Assembly: GCA_944324845.1 (NCBI GenBank)
Contig: CALUXX010000005.1
Location: forward strand, 80,370-144,369
Direction: 5' to 3'
DNA: 64,000 nt
DNA from: Candidatus Gastranaerophilales bacterium
GTDB taxonomy: Bacteria; Cyanobacteriota; Vampirovibrionia; Gastranaerophilales; Gastranaerophilaceae
Shown: positions 16,727-26,028 of the stretch, piece after piece
Numbering within the stretch: position 1 is the stretch's first letter
Layout: every line of letters begins with the position of its first letter
Position numbers and translations under genes: made by a program
The notes under the pieces: model-generated
The model's database searches: none
Told to the model about the DNA's origin: nothing
Seen by the model: the letters and a program-made list of their open reading frames with translations, nothing else

Positions 16727-17731
16727 CTATGCTTCTTGAGGTTGTTCTTTAGCCTTTTTATTGGCCTTTTTTTCTTCCCAAAAATCAACAAGCATACTGC
16801 AGAAGAATATACTTGAATATGTACCAACTACTACACCTAGCATTATCGCAAATACGAAGTCTTTTGTTGTTGAACCGCCGAATAAGTATAATGCAAGTAG
16901 AGTTAAGAATGTTGTTAATGATGTATTGATACTTCTTGCGATTGTTTGGTTTACTGAAGCGTCAACAATTTCACCAAATGACATTTTTTTGCTGTAATAT
17001 CTTAAGTTTTCTCTTATTCTATCGAAGGTTACGATTGTGTCGTTTATTGAGAAACCCAGAATAGTAAGTATTGCTGTCATAAACAGGTTGTCAATCTGGA
17101 CATTACAGAAGATACCGAGAAGTGAAAATACACCAATAACGAATAAAATATCATGCACCAGACCGAGTATTGCTGCGATTGCATATTCTAACTTAAATCT
17201 GAAAGAAATGTATGCAATCATTGCTATTATGGCCAAGCCTAATGCAATCATTGATTTGTTGAGCAATTCTTTTCCTAATGTTGCACCAACTGATGTGAAT
17301 TGAAGCAGTGAAGAATTCTTGTAATTATCTTTCATAATATCAGTGATATTTCTTGATAAGTCAGAACCTTCTTTAATGAAATGAGTTCTTATAGATACGA
17401 TTGAGTTAATTCCGTTATCCGCTTTTGTAACTGCGTTTTCTCTAAGAACTTGAATATATGGATTATCAACTCCAATTTTTTCCAGTGCTTCACGAGTTTT
17501 TGCAATTTGTTTTGTAGAAACATTATCTGATGTTCCATATTGTAATATTGTACCGCCGGTGTAATCGATACCAACTTTTACCGGAGTATGTGTAGGATAT
17601 GTTATTGTTGAATATATCATTGCTCCAATGCCGGGTAATAGCAATAATGCTGATAAACACATCCATAGAATTCTATATTTTACAACGTGTACTGTCTTTT
17701 TTCCTATATCAAACATTTTACCTAACCTCAA
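16727..17731 (-). CDS. secF: Protein translocase subunit SecF
   Basis: A 334-residue six-helix membrane protein, the partner of SecD in using the proton gradient to pull proteins through SecYEG. It has the GIDYTGGT motif near residue 55 in the periplasmic start and the SINDTIVTFDRIREN motif of the RND/SecF fold. Five bases downstream of secD, so clearly co-transcribed. Confidence 0.95.
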   Translation of the reverse strand: MRLGKMFDIGKKTVHVVKYRILWMCLSALLLLPGIGAMIYSTITYPTHTPVKVGIDYTGGTILQYGTSDNVSTKQIAKTREALEKIGVDNPYIQVLRENAVTKADNGINSIVSIRTHFIKEGSDLSRNITDIMKDNYKNSSLLQFTSVGATLGKELLNKSMIALGLAIIAMIAYISFRFKLEYAIAAILGLVHDILFVIGVFSLLGIFCNVQIDNLFMTAILTILGFSINDTIVTFDRIRENLRYYSKKMSFGEIVDASVNQTIARSINTSLTTFLTLLALYLFGGSTTKDFVFAIMLGVVVGTYSSIFFCSMLVDFWEEKKANKKAKEQPQEA

Positions 17732-17736
17732 CTTTC

Positions 17737-19071
17737 CTAATCTAAAATACCAAAACGGGCTTTTTCACGTTTTGTTTCTGTTGCTTCATATCCCTTTCCG
17801 ATTTCATCTTTAGATAGACCGAATAAGGCTGGATATTTTAATTCTCCCGTACCAAATACTATGTGCATAAAGTTTCTTGTAACTGTTATTGCTGTGAACA
17901 TTGAAACAAGAATACCGATACCAAGTGTTAATGCAAATCCCTGAACAACACCTGAACCGAGATAATACAAAATAACACATGAAATAATTGTTGTCATATT
18001 TGAATCGAAAATACTTGTCCAGGCTCTGTCAAAACCTGCTGAAATAGCAGTGAACAGATTTCTTCCGGCACGCAGTTCTTCTTTGGTTCTTTCAAATATC
18101 AGGATATTGGCATCAACCGCCATACCGATTGAAAGAATAAATGCTGCAATACCGGCAAGAGTCAATGTTACAGGAACTATCTTGAATATTGCAAATACAA
18201 TTAAACCGTAAACAACAAGAGCAAGGTTCGCAATCAAACCAGGCAACCTGTAATAGAAAAGCATAAACAGCATTACAAGAGCAACACCGACAATACCTGC
18301 AACTTTTGATTTTGCAATACTGTCAGCACCGAGTGTCGGCCCGACCTGACTTTCTTCGATTATATCAGATGGAACAGGTAATGCTCCGGCATTCAAGTAA
18401 TCTACCATTTCTTGAGCTTCTTTACTGTCAAAGCCGCCGTCTCCTCCTGAAATTTGAGCTTTACCACCTAAAATTGGTTCGTTGATGTTAGGGGCTGTTC
18501 TCATTTCTCCTTCGTAGAAGATTGCCATTGGTTTGCCTACAAGTTTTTGAGTTAGTTGTGCAAATTTTGTTGCACCTTTTGCGTTAAATTCAAGTGATAC
18601 GACAAACTGTCCGCTCGGATCTGAACCGATGGATGCTGATTTTAAATCTTCACCTGTGATTTGCGGTTGTTCCCAAATTATTTGTCCGGTTGTTTTATCT
18701 CTTACTATTTCACCATTTTCATCTAATTTTGGTGCTCTGAAATCTAATTGGGCTGTTTTTCCTAAAATTTCTTCTGCTTTTTTAGTGTCTGTTTCACCTG
18801 GAATTTCTACAAGTAAACGCTTGTCGCCAACTTGTGCTACACTGATTTCTTCAACACCCATATTATTTACACGGTGTTCTATTGCATATTTTAAATTGCT
18901 CATTACAGATGGCGTAATTTCTGTTACGGTATCTGTTGTTTTGGCTTCAAGTAAAATTCTTGAGCCTCCGACTAAGTCTAGTCCAAGTTTTGTAGGTTTT
19001 TTGTATATTACAAATATACTTGCAATAACAAGGCATATAATAACCCAAAACCAAATAATCTTGTTTTTCAA
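17737..19071 (-). CDS. secD: Protein translocase subunit SecD
   Basis: A 444-residue protein with an N-terminal membrane segment, a compact periplasmic domain, and a C-terminal membrane domain with the DANILIFERTKEE motif. The LGLDLVGGSRILLE motif follows the first helix. The first periplasmic region is short compared with E. coli SecD (615 residues) but usual for Gram-positive and cyanobacterial forms. Upstream of secF; dapA lies 39 bases upstream in the same direction. Confidence 0.95.
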   Translation of the reverse strand: MKNKIIWFWVIICLVIASIFVIYKKPTKLGLDLVGGSRILLEAKTTDTVTEITPSVMSNLKYAIEHRVNNMGVEEISVAQVGDKRLLVEIPGETDTKKAEEILGKTAQLDFRAPKLDENGEIVRDKTTGQIIWEQPQITGEDLKSASIGSDPSGQFVVSLEFNAKGATKFAQLTQKLVGKPMAIFYEGEMRTAPNINEPILGGKAQISGGDGGFDSKEAQEMVDYLNAGALPVPSDIIEESQVGPTLGADSIAKSKVAGIVGVALVMLFMLFYYRLPGLIANLALVVYGLIVFAIFKIVPVTLTLAGIAAFILSIGMAVDANILIFERTKEELRAGRNLFTAISAGFDRAWTSIFDSNMTTIISCVILYYLGSGVVQGFALTLGIGILVSMFTAITVTRNFMHIVFGTGELKYPALFGLSKDEIGKGYEATETKREKARFGILD

Positions 19072-19110
19072 TTTTTTACCCTCTTATATCTATTACTACT
19101 AATTTTCATT

Positions 19111-20013
19111 TTAATTGTTTAGTTCAGCTTTTACGCTGTCTAAAACTTTAAATAATTCTTCCTTTTCTGCTTCTGTTAATAAGGCTAATGGTTTTCTTAC
19201 ATATTCCTCAATAATCCCTTCGTGAGCTAATGCTGCTTTTACAGGAATAGGATTTGGAGCCATAAATAATTTCTTGAAAATAGGATATAATGTTTGGTGC
19301 ATGTTTTTAGCTGCAATAAACTGTCCTGTTTTGAAATTTCTTATCATTGACTTTAATTCTGTTCCAAATATATGAGATGCAACTGAAATTACACCATGTG
19401 CACCCAATGAAAGCATTGGTAATGTTAAACTGTCATCTCCTGAATATATTGCAAAATCATTCGGACATAATAATTTTAGTTCTGTAATTTTGTCCATATC
19501 ACCTAAACTTTGTTTTAAAGCAACAATATTATTGTACTTATTTGCTAAGAATGCAACTGTCTCAGGTAATATATTAATTCCTGTTCTGGATGGTATGTTG
19601 TATAGTATGATTGGTAAATCAGTTGATTCCGCTATGGTTGAAAAATGTTCAATCAATCCCTTTTGGTTTGGTTTGTTATAGTAAGGTACTACAGATAAAA
19701 TAGCGTCAACTTCTTCTTTTTGAGCGAATTTTGAATATTCAACCGCTGATGCTGTTGAATTTGAACCTGCTCCAAGTATTATTTTGGCGCGGTTTTTTAC
19801 AGCTCTTTTTACTGTGTTAACAAGTTCAATTTCTTCTTCATTTGTTAATGTTGGAGATTCTCCGGTTGTTCCTGCAACTAAAATTGCATCACTTCCTGAT
19901 GTTACAAGGTGTTCTGCAAGTTGTTCTACTTTGTCATAATCAATCGCTCCGCTTTTTTCCATTGGCGTAACCATTGCAGTTACAACTTCTCCGCAATCAT
20001 ATCTCAATGCCAT
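19111..20013 (-). CDS. dapA: 4-hydroxy-tetrahydrodipicolinate synthase
   Basis: First committed step of lysine/diaminopimelate synthesis: pyruvate with aspartate semialdehyde. The 300-residue TIM barrel has GTTGES (substrate loop), LYNIPSRTG (catalytic Tyr), and the Schiff-base Lys in VALKQS. Diaminopimelate supplies the peptidoglycan crosslink. Apparently the first gene of the dapA-secD-secF unit. Confidence 0.95.
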   Translation of the reverse strand: MALRYDCGEVVTAMVTPMEKSGAIDYDKVEQLAEHLVTSGSDAILVAGTTGESPTLTNEEEIELVNTVKRAVKNRAKIILGAGSNSTASAVEYSKFAQKEEVDAILSVVPYYNKPNQKGLIEHFSTIAESTDLPIILYNIPSRTGINILPETVAFLANKYNNIVALKQSLGDMDKITELKLLCPNDFAIYSGDDSLTLPMLSLGAHGVISVASHIFGTELKSMIRNFKTGQFIAAKNMHQTLYPIFKKLFMAPNPIPVKAALAHEGIIEEYVRKPLALLTEAEKEELFKVLDSVKAELNN

Positions 20014-20152
20014 ATATCAAACCTCTTCTTTCCCTCGTCTGTTATACTTCTTAATTATATTACAAACTTAATAATATTGTTAAAATATTAAGATATTTAA
20101 TTAATGCGATTAAGAATTTTAATTTATATTCTTTTGTGATAAAATTTCTGTT

Positions 20153-20731
20153 ATGAAAGGGATAAAATTACCGAAAAAGAATAGACTGTATTTTGCTGCA
20201 ATATTAGCTATCGTTGGAGTTTTAGCGTGGGCTTTTATTACTGCCGGTATGATTACAAGAGATTTTAACAGGCAGCAAAGAAATGCTCAAGGCGAAAGTC
20301 AAGAAGCTGTTGTTAGCGGGATTATTTTGACTGAAACTAAAGATGCTAAAAAATATTGGGAAATTTACGGTGATACCGGTGAATGGAACAGCAATAAAAG
20401 CGTTGCTCAATTAGATGGTGTTATTGGAAATTTTTATAAAGATAACGAAGTTTCAATGAGCTTCAAGTCTTCTAAAGGTACTTACAATTCTGAAGTTGGC
20501 GATATTACGCTTTATAAAGATACGGTTGTTGCTTTGAAAGATGGTATTACCTTAAAAGCTGATAAACTTCATTGGATAAATTCTCAATCTCCAATTATTG
20601 CGGAAGGGCATGTTGAAATTCAAAAAGATGATAAATTTGTTTCTAATGCTGATAAAATTGAAATAAGTCCGACTTATGACAGTTTTAAGATTATGGGTAA
20701 TACTGTATCAAAAGTTTATGAGGGCAAATAA
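20153..20731 (+). CDS. lptC: LPS export ABC transporter periplasmic protein LptC
   Basis: A 192-residue protein with an N-terminal membrane anchor (about 13-32) and a periplasmic beta-jellyroll with repeated strand patterns (KGTYNSEVGDITLYKD, ADKLHW). It is the LptBFG-to-LptA bridge of lipopolysaccharide transport. The stop overlaps the lptA-like start by one base (TAATG). This pair indicates a lipopolysaccharide-bearing outer membrane. Confidence 0.8.
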   Translation: MKGIKLPKKNRLYFAAILAIVGVLAWAFITAGMITRDFNRQQRNAQGESQEAVVSGIILTETKDAKKYWEIYGDTGEWNSNKSVAQLDGVIGNFYKDNEVSMSFKSSKGTYNSEVGDITLYKDTVVALKDGITLKADKLHWINSQSPIIAEGHVEIQKDDKFVSNADKIEISPTYDSFKIMGNTVSKVYEGK

Positions 20732-21705
20732 TGAAAAAGATATTAACGAGTATATTAGCGATTTTGATGTTAACAGGTGCCGGAGTTTATGCTTCTGATC
20801 TTGTTATTGAATCTAAAAATCAGACTTTTAATGAAAGCGATAATAAAATTAAATTCAATGGAAATGTAAAGGTTTCTATTGATGATTTGAAAGTTGTTGG
20901 TGAAAGTGCAGATGTTAACGTTACTAATGACCAAAAACTTGATACTGCAACTTTTTACGATAAACCTTATGCTTATGAAATAAAGAAAAATAAAAAAAGA
21001 GAAGTTAAGGCAAATATCTTGAAGGTTTCACTTTTATCAAAAGTAATCAGAGCCGAAGGTGATACTCAATCAATAGTTTTTGAAGGTAAAACTCCTGTTG
21101 TTGTTATTAATGCTGATGTTCAAGAATATGATACAAAAACAGGCATAATGACAGCAAAAGGTGCGGTTACGATGCGTTATAAAGAAATTGAAACTTTTTC
21201 TAATAATGCAGAGATTACAACAGATAAAAATGGTGATTTGAAAAAACTTGTACTAATCGGTAATGCAAGAGTTAAACAAGAAAAATCAGAGTCTTTAGCA
21301 GATAAGTTTATTTATGAAGCAAGTACCGGTAAATTGAGTGCATTTGGTAACACTACATCAAAATCTTCTATGGAAGACGGTTCTGTTTTAACTTTGAAAT
21401 CATCTTATCAAGAGTATAATCAAAAAAGTTCAGTGTTTAATGCAAGTGGTAATGTTAGAATTTGGTATCAAGATTATTATGCAGTTGGTCCAAAAGTTAC
21501 TCTTTATTCAACTGAAGGTTCTACAAAACCGAATGAGGCATATTTTACCGGTCGTTCAAGTATAACACAAGGTGTTAGAACAATTTATGCTGATAAAATT
21601 AAGATGACTATGCAGCCAAAAAGCTTTGATGCTCAAGGTAATACAAGAACTGTTATCAAAAATGTCGGTTCCGGTTCAGATGAAAATATGACGTTAGGAT
21701 TATAA
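20731..21705 (+). CDS. lptA: LptA/OstA-like periplasmic LPS transport protein
   Basis: A 324-residue protein with a signal peptide (cleavage near ...GVYA-SD) and two OstA-type beta-jellyroll stretches (for example NKIKFNGNVKVSIDDLKVVG). At 324 residues it is almost twice E. coli LptA, suggesting two jellyroll units in one chain, as in cyanobacterial forms. Translationally coupled to lptC. Confidence 0.8.
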   Translation: MKKILTSILAILMLTGAGVYASDLVIESKNQTFNESDNKIKFNGNVKVSIDDLKVVGESADVNVTNDQKLDTATFYDKPYAYEIKKNKKREVKANILKVSLLSKVIRAEGDTQSIVFEGKTPVVVINADVQEYDTKTGIMTAKGAVTMRYKEIETFSNNAEITTDKNGDLKKLVLIGNARVKQEKSESLADKFIYEASTGKLSAFGNTTSKSSMEDGSVLTLKSSYQEYNQKSSVFNASGNVRIWYQDYYAVGPKVTLYSTEGSTKPNEAYFTGRSSITQGVRTIYADKIKMTMQPKSFDAQGNTRTVIKNVGSGSDENMTLGL

Positions 21706-21709
21706 GATA

Positions 21710-22486
21710 ATGAAAGAAAAATTAGATAAGGCTTTAGAGTGTTTTAAAAAGAAAGATTGGAATGGTGCGATTGATTTGTTTACTTCTATATTGGAAGTAG
21801 ATACAGAAAATGCTGAAATATACAATAATTTAGGTTTGTGCTATGCCAATGTTGGTAATGATGAAAAAGCTGAGAAAAATTATTTGAAGTGTATTGAATT
21901 GAACCCAAAAATTCCGCAATGTTATATAAATTTGGTTGATATATATTACAAGCAAAAAAGAATGGGTGAAGGTATAAATATTTTATCTTATGCAATAGAT
22001 ATGCTTGATGATAATTTAGTTTTTCGTCATTATTTAGCAAGATTTTATATGGAAGATGCAAAACAAGATTTGGCTATAGATGAACTTGTTTATATTCTTG
22101 AACAACAACCTGATAATTATGATGCGTATTATGATTTAGCCAAAATATATTTTGAATTTGGGAATTATGATTCTGCTATCGAAAACCTTGAAAATGTTTT
22201 GGAATATAAAACTGATAACGAATTAATTTATTATTATTTGGCAGAAGCATATCAGGCAAATGATGAAATTGATAAGGCGATTTCTAATTTCTTAAAGGCT
22301 ATTGCAACTAATAACAGATTTCCGCTGCCGTATAAAAAGGTTGCTATATTATTTATGGCAAGAGGAGATTATGAAGATGCTGCTGAATATTTAGAAGATT
22401 ATTTGAATTTTGATATTCCTCAAGAAGAAAAAGACAGTATCGAAAAACTTTTAGCAAATGTAAAGTCTAAAATTGAAGGAAATTAG
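21710..22486 (+). CDS. Tetratricopeptide repeat protein
   Basis: A 258-residue protein made almost entirely of about six to seven TPR units (for example AEIYNNLGLCYANVGNDEKA) with no signal peptide, so a cytoplasmic scaffold or binding protein. Five bases after lptA. Partner unknown. Confidence 0.8.
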   Translation: MKEKLDKALECFKKKDWNGAIDLFTSILEVDTENAEIYNNLGLCYANVGNDEKAEKNYLKCIELNPKIPQCYINLVDIYYKQKRMGEGINILSYAIDMLDDNLVFRHYLARFYMEDAKQDLAIDELVYILEQQPDNYDAYYDLAKIYFEFGNYDSAIENLENVLEYKTDNELIYYYLAEAYQANDEIDKAISNFLKAIATNNRFPLPYKKVAILFMARGDYEDAAEYLEDYLNFDIPQEEKDSIEKLLANVKSKIEGN

Positions 22487-22493
22487 TATCCTG

Positions 22494-23582
22494 ATGAAAA
22501 GTAAATTTTGGATTGCATTTTCTTCTATAGAACAAATTGATAGCAGCTTTATTTTAAAACTGTATAATCATTTTGGCGATATTGAAACTGCATACAACAC
22601 GTCAGGTGCGATGCTAAAAAATGTTGAAAATTTAAGTGTTAAAAAAGCAGAACATTTTTTGCGTTTAAGAGATAAAGTTAATGTTGATAAGGTGTTTTCT
22701 GATGTTGAAGTTAGGGGGATAAATTTTCTTACTTTTGAGGATGAAAATTATCCGCAAATGCTTAAACAAATATCAAATCCGCCTGCTGTTTTATATTACA
22801 AGGGTAAACTTTTTGATTGTAATTTAGATAAAACTCTTGCAGTTGTCGGCTCAAGAAAGGCAAGTTCAAATGGTAGAGAAGATTTGAGAAAGATTATTTC
22901 CGGGCTTAAAAACACTGATATATGTATAGTTTCCGGGTTAGCATCAGGAATTGATACGGTCGCTCATACTTCTGCTATTGAGAATAATCTTAAAACTATC
23001 GGTGTTATTGCAAGCGGTTTTGATTATACGTATCCTGCGAGTAATAAAAACCTTTATCAAAATATTGAAAATGGTTGTGGGGCGGTTTTAACTGAATATT
23101 ATCCGACATTTGAACCTGTAAAATATAGATTTCCTCAAAGAAACAGAATTGTATCAGGATTATCTTATGGAACACTTGTTTGCGAAGCATCTTTAAAAAG
23201 CGGTGCTTTAATTACTGCAAATTTAACGCTTGAGCAAGGTCGAGAATTGATGTGTGTTCCGGGATTAATTTCAAACCCTAATACTCAGGGAATTTATAAG
23301 TTATTAAAAAATGGTGCAACTTTAGTTACTGAAAGTGATGATATTTTAAATGCTTTAAATTGGGAAGTTCAGGGTATTGTTCCTGTGGAACAATTAGCAC
23401 TTCCTATGTTAACACCTGAAGAAGAACAGATTTATAAATGTTTGGAAGTTGAAGAAAAAGGTATTGATGAATTGTTGGTTCAGACTAAAATGGAATTGGA
23501 TGATTTATTGATGAACTTGACAATGATGGAGCTTAAGGGCATAATAAAACAGTGTGACGGGGATAGATATAAAAAGGTATAA
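22494..23582 (+). CDS. dprA: DNA-processing protein DprA
   Basis: Loads RecA onto incoming single-stranded DNA in natural transformation. The Rossmann domain shows VVGSRKAS, SGLASGIDTVAHTSAI and FPQRNRIVSGLS, followed by a C-terminal winged-helix-like region (EEEQIYKCLEVEEKGIDELL). An in-frame TTG at 22473 exists, but ATG 22494 is used because it gives the normal N-terminus. Two bases before topA; dprA-topA adjacency is widespread. Confidence 0.93.
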   Translation: MKSKFWIAFSSIEQIDSSFILKLYNHFGDIETAYNTSGAMLKNVENLSVKKAEHFLRLRDKVNVDKVFSDVEVRGINFLTFEDENYPQMLKQISNPPAVLYYKGKLFDCNLDKTLAVVGSRKASSNGREDLRKIISGLKNTDICIVSGLASGIDTVAHTSAIENNLKTIGVIASGFDYTYPASNKNLYQNIENGCGAVLTEYYPTFEPVKYRFPQRNRIVSGLSYGTLVCEASLKSGALITANLTLEQGRELMCVPGLISNPNTQGIYKLLKNGATLVTESDDILNALNWEVQGIVPVEQLALPMLTPEEEQIYKCLEVEEKGIDELLVQTKMELDDLLMNLTMMELKGIIKQCDGDRYKKV

Positions 23583-23584
23583 AA

Positions 23585-25912
23585 ATGGCAGAAGCGAAGA
23601 GTAAAACTAAAGAAAAGTCATTAGTAATAGTCGAGTCACCGGCTAAATCTAAAACTATAAAAAAGATATTAGGAAATGAATTTCAGATAGAGGCAAGTTA
23701 CGGACATATAAGAAATTTGCCGACAAAAGATTCTGCTACACAAAATTTGGGATTTGATGTTAATAACAATTTTGAACCAAAATTTGAAATCATCCCAGGA
23801 AAACAACAGGTTGTAAAAAAGTTAAATGATTTAGCAAAAAAAGTTGACAAAATATACCTTGCATCCGACCCCGACCGTGAAGGAGAAGCGATTGCTTGGC
23901 ATGTTCGTCAAGTATTAAAAGTTCCTGATGAAAAAATTTGCCGTATTGTGTTTAACGAAATTACACCAAAGGCTGTAAAATATTCCGTAGAAAATCCTCG
24001 TTCGATTGATATGGATATGGTTCAAGCTCAACAAACAAGACAAATTCTTGATAAACTTGTAGGGTTTAAGTTGAGCCCTGTTTTGTGGAAGCAAATTGGG
24101 AACAGAAATTTGTCAGCAGGAAGAGTTCAGTCAGTTGCGCTTAGAATGATTTGCGAAAGAGAAGATGAAATTGAGGCTTTTGTTCCCCAAGAATATTGGT
24201 CTATTCATGCAAACCTTGATAAAGACGGCAAAGTTTTTGAGGCTGAACTATCCAAAATTAAAAATAAAGCTGTTGAAAAAAATATTAAAAATAAAGAAGA
24301 AGCTCAGAAAATTGTTGATTATTTAACCAATCCGCAAACTGAATATGAAGTTTCCAAGGTTACAAAAAAATCAACAAAGCGTAAACCGACTGCTCCTTTT
24401 ATAACTTCTACAATGCAACGTGCAGCAAGTTCAAAGTTGGGTTTTGGTGTTTCTAAAACAATGCAGGTTGCTCAAAAACTTTATGAAGGTATCGAAATTG
24501 ACGGTACTCCTGTCGGTTTGATTACTTATATGAGAACCGATAGTGTGAGGGTTTCTGATGATGCTCAGAATATGGCTCATGATTTTATTTTGCAAAATTA
24601 TGGCGAAAAATATTATCCTGAAAAACCTAATATTTATGCAAAAGGAAAACAAAATGTTCAAGATGCTCACGAAGCAATTCGTCCATCTTACCCTGAAAGA
24701 ACTCCTGAAAGTATTAAAAAATATTTGGATAATGACCAATATAAATTATATAAATTGATTTGGGAAAAATTTATGTCGTCCCAAATGGCACCTGCTGAAA
24801 TTGCTAATAAAACAATCGAAATTTCATCAGGCGATTACACGCTTAGAGCAGGTACAAGTAAAATTACTTTTGATGGATTTTTAACTCTATATAATGATTC
24901 AGAAGATGATGAAAATAAAGATTCTGATGCAAAAATTCCTGATTTAGAAAAAGGTGACAAGGTTGTTTGTAAGAAAATTGAACCTAAACAACATTTCACA
25001 CAACCGCCTCCAAGATATAATGAAGCTTCTTTGGTTAAGGCTTTAGAAGAATACGGAATTGGACGTCCATCTACTTACGCAACTATTATTACTGTTATTC
25101 AAACAAGAAAGTATGTAGAGAAAAAAGATAAAGCTCTTCATCCTACTTTGCTTGGAAGAACTGTTTCTAAACAGTTAGTAAGCCAATTTGCAGACATTAT
25201 GGATTATAAATTTACTGCAGGTATGGAAGAAAAACTTGATAAAATTGCTGATAAAGAAGTTGCTTGGGTAAAAGTTTTGCAAGATTTTTATAAGCCATTT
25301 ATGGACGAAGTAAACTCTGTAATGCAGACAGTTCAAAGAGTTACTATCGAAACAAAAATAAAATGCCCTAATTGCGGAAAACCTATGGTGCTTAGAACAA
25401 GCAAAACCGGTTCTCAGTTTTTAGGATGCTCAGGTTATCCTGAATGTAAAACCGCTATGTCGTTAAATGTTATGCAAGAAATGAGTGAAGAACAAAATGG
25501 TGAAGAAGGTTCTCAATCAAATGCTCCTGAAGTTTATGACGGTAAGTGTGAAAAATGCGGTTCAGAAATGATTTTTAAAACAGGTCCATACGGAAAGTAT
25601 ATAGAATGTACCAACGAAGAATGTAAATTCCGTAAACCATACAGAAAATCAACAGGTGTAACTTGTCCAAAATGTGGTAAAGGAACTATTGTAGAACGTA
25701 AATCCAAAAGCGGAAAAATATTTTACGGCTGTGATCAGTATCCTGAATGTGATTTTGTATTGTGGAATGAGCCAACAGGGGAAAAATGTCCTGATTGTGG
25801 CAGCCTTCTAGTTAAAAAAGTATTGAAAAAAGGAACTGTAATATCTTGTTCTAATATAAAATGTTCTTATAAAAAAGAACTTGAACCAACTGAAGCTACT
25901 CAAGAAGTATAG
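23585..25912 (+). CDS. topA: DNA topoisomerase I with four zinc ribbons
   Basis: A 775-residue type IA enzyme that relaxes negative supercoils. Toprim domain: VIVESPAKSKTIKK and ASDPDREGEAIAWH; catalytic Tyr in GLITYMRTDS. Four C-terminal zinc-ribbon modules are visible (CPNCG...C, CEKCG...C, CPKCG...C, CPDCG...C). Ends with a Glu/Gln-rich tail. Confidence 0.96.
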   Translation: MAEAKSKTKEKSLVIVESPAKSKTIKKILGNEFQIEASYGHIRNLPTKDSATQNLGFDVNNNFEPKFEIIPGKQQVVKKLNDLAKKVDKIYLASDPDREGEAIAWHVRQVLKVPDEKICRIVFNEITPKAVKYSVENPRSIDMDMVQAQQTRQILDKLVGFKLSPVLWKQIGNRNLSAGRVQSVALRMICEREDEIEAFVPQEYWSIHANLDKDGKVFEAELSKIKNKAVEKNIKNKEEAQKIVDYLTNPQTEYEVSKVTKKSTKRKPTAPFITSTMQRAASSKLGFGVSKTMQVAQKLYEGIEIDGTPVGLITYMRTDSVRVSDDAQNMAHDFILQNYGEKYYPEKPNIYAKGKQNVQDAHEAIRPSYPERTPESIKKYLDNDQYKLYKLIWEKFMSSQMAPAEIANKTIEISSGDYTLRAGTSKITFDGFLTLYNDSEDDENKDSDAKIPDLEKGDKVVCKKIEPKQHFTQPPPRYNEASLVKALEEYGIGRPSTYATIITVIQTRKYVEKKDKALHPTLLGRTVSKQLVSQFADIMDYKFTAGMEEKLDKIADKEVAWVKVLQDFYKPFMDEVNSVMQTVQRVTIETKIKCPNCGKPMVLRTSKTGSQFLGCSGYPECKTAMSLNVMQEMSEEQNGEEGSQSNAPEVYDGKCEKCGSEMIFKTGPYGKYIECTNEECKFRKPYRKSTGVTCPKCGKGTIVERKSKSGKIFYGCDQYPECDFVLWNEPTGEKCPDCGSLLVKKVLKKGTVISCSNIKCSYKKELEPTEATQEV

Positions 25913-25961
25913 TGGAGCTTTCTTTTTGTTTGAAATTCTCTGAAATATTAATTTCGGGGAA

Positions 25962-25990
25962 TTGTGAAATTTGCAAAAATTTTGTATAAT
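25962..25990 (+). promoter_or_regulatory. Sigma-70 promoter of aroE
   Basis: TTGTGA (25962-25967), 17 bases, TATAAT (25985-25990). Confidence 0.65.
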
Positions 25991-26028
25991 AAAATAAGAG
26001 AGAGGATTCAAAGAAAAAAGGTTGTTTT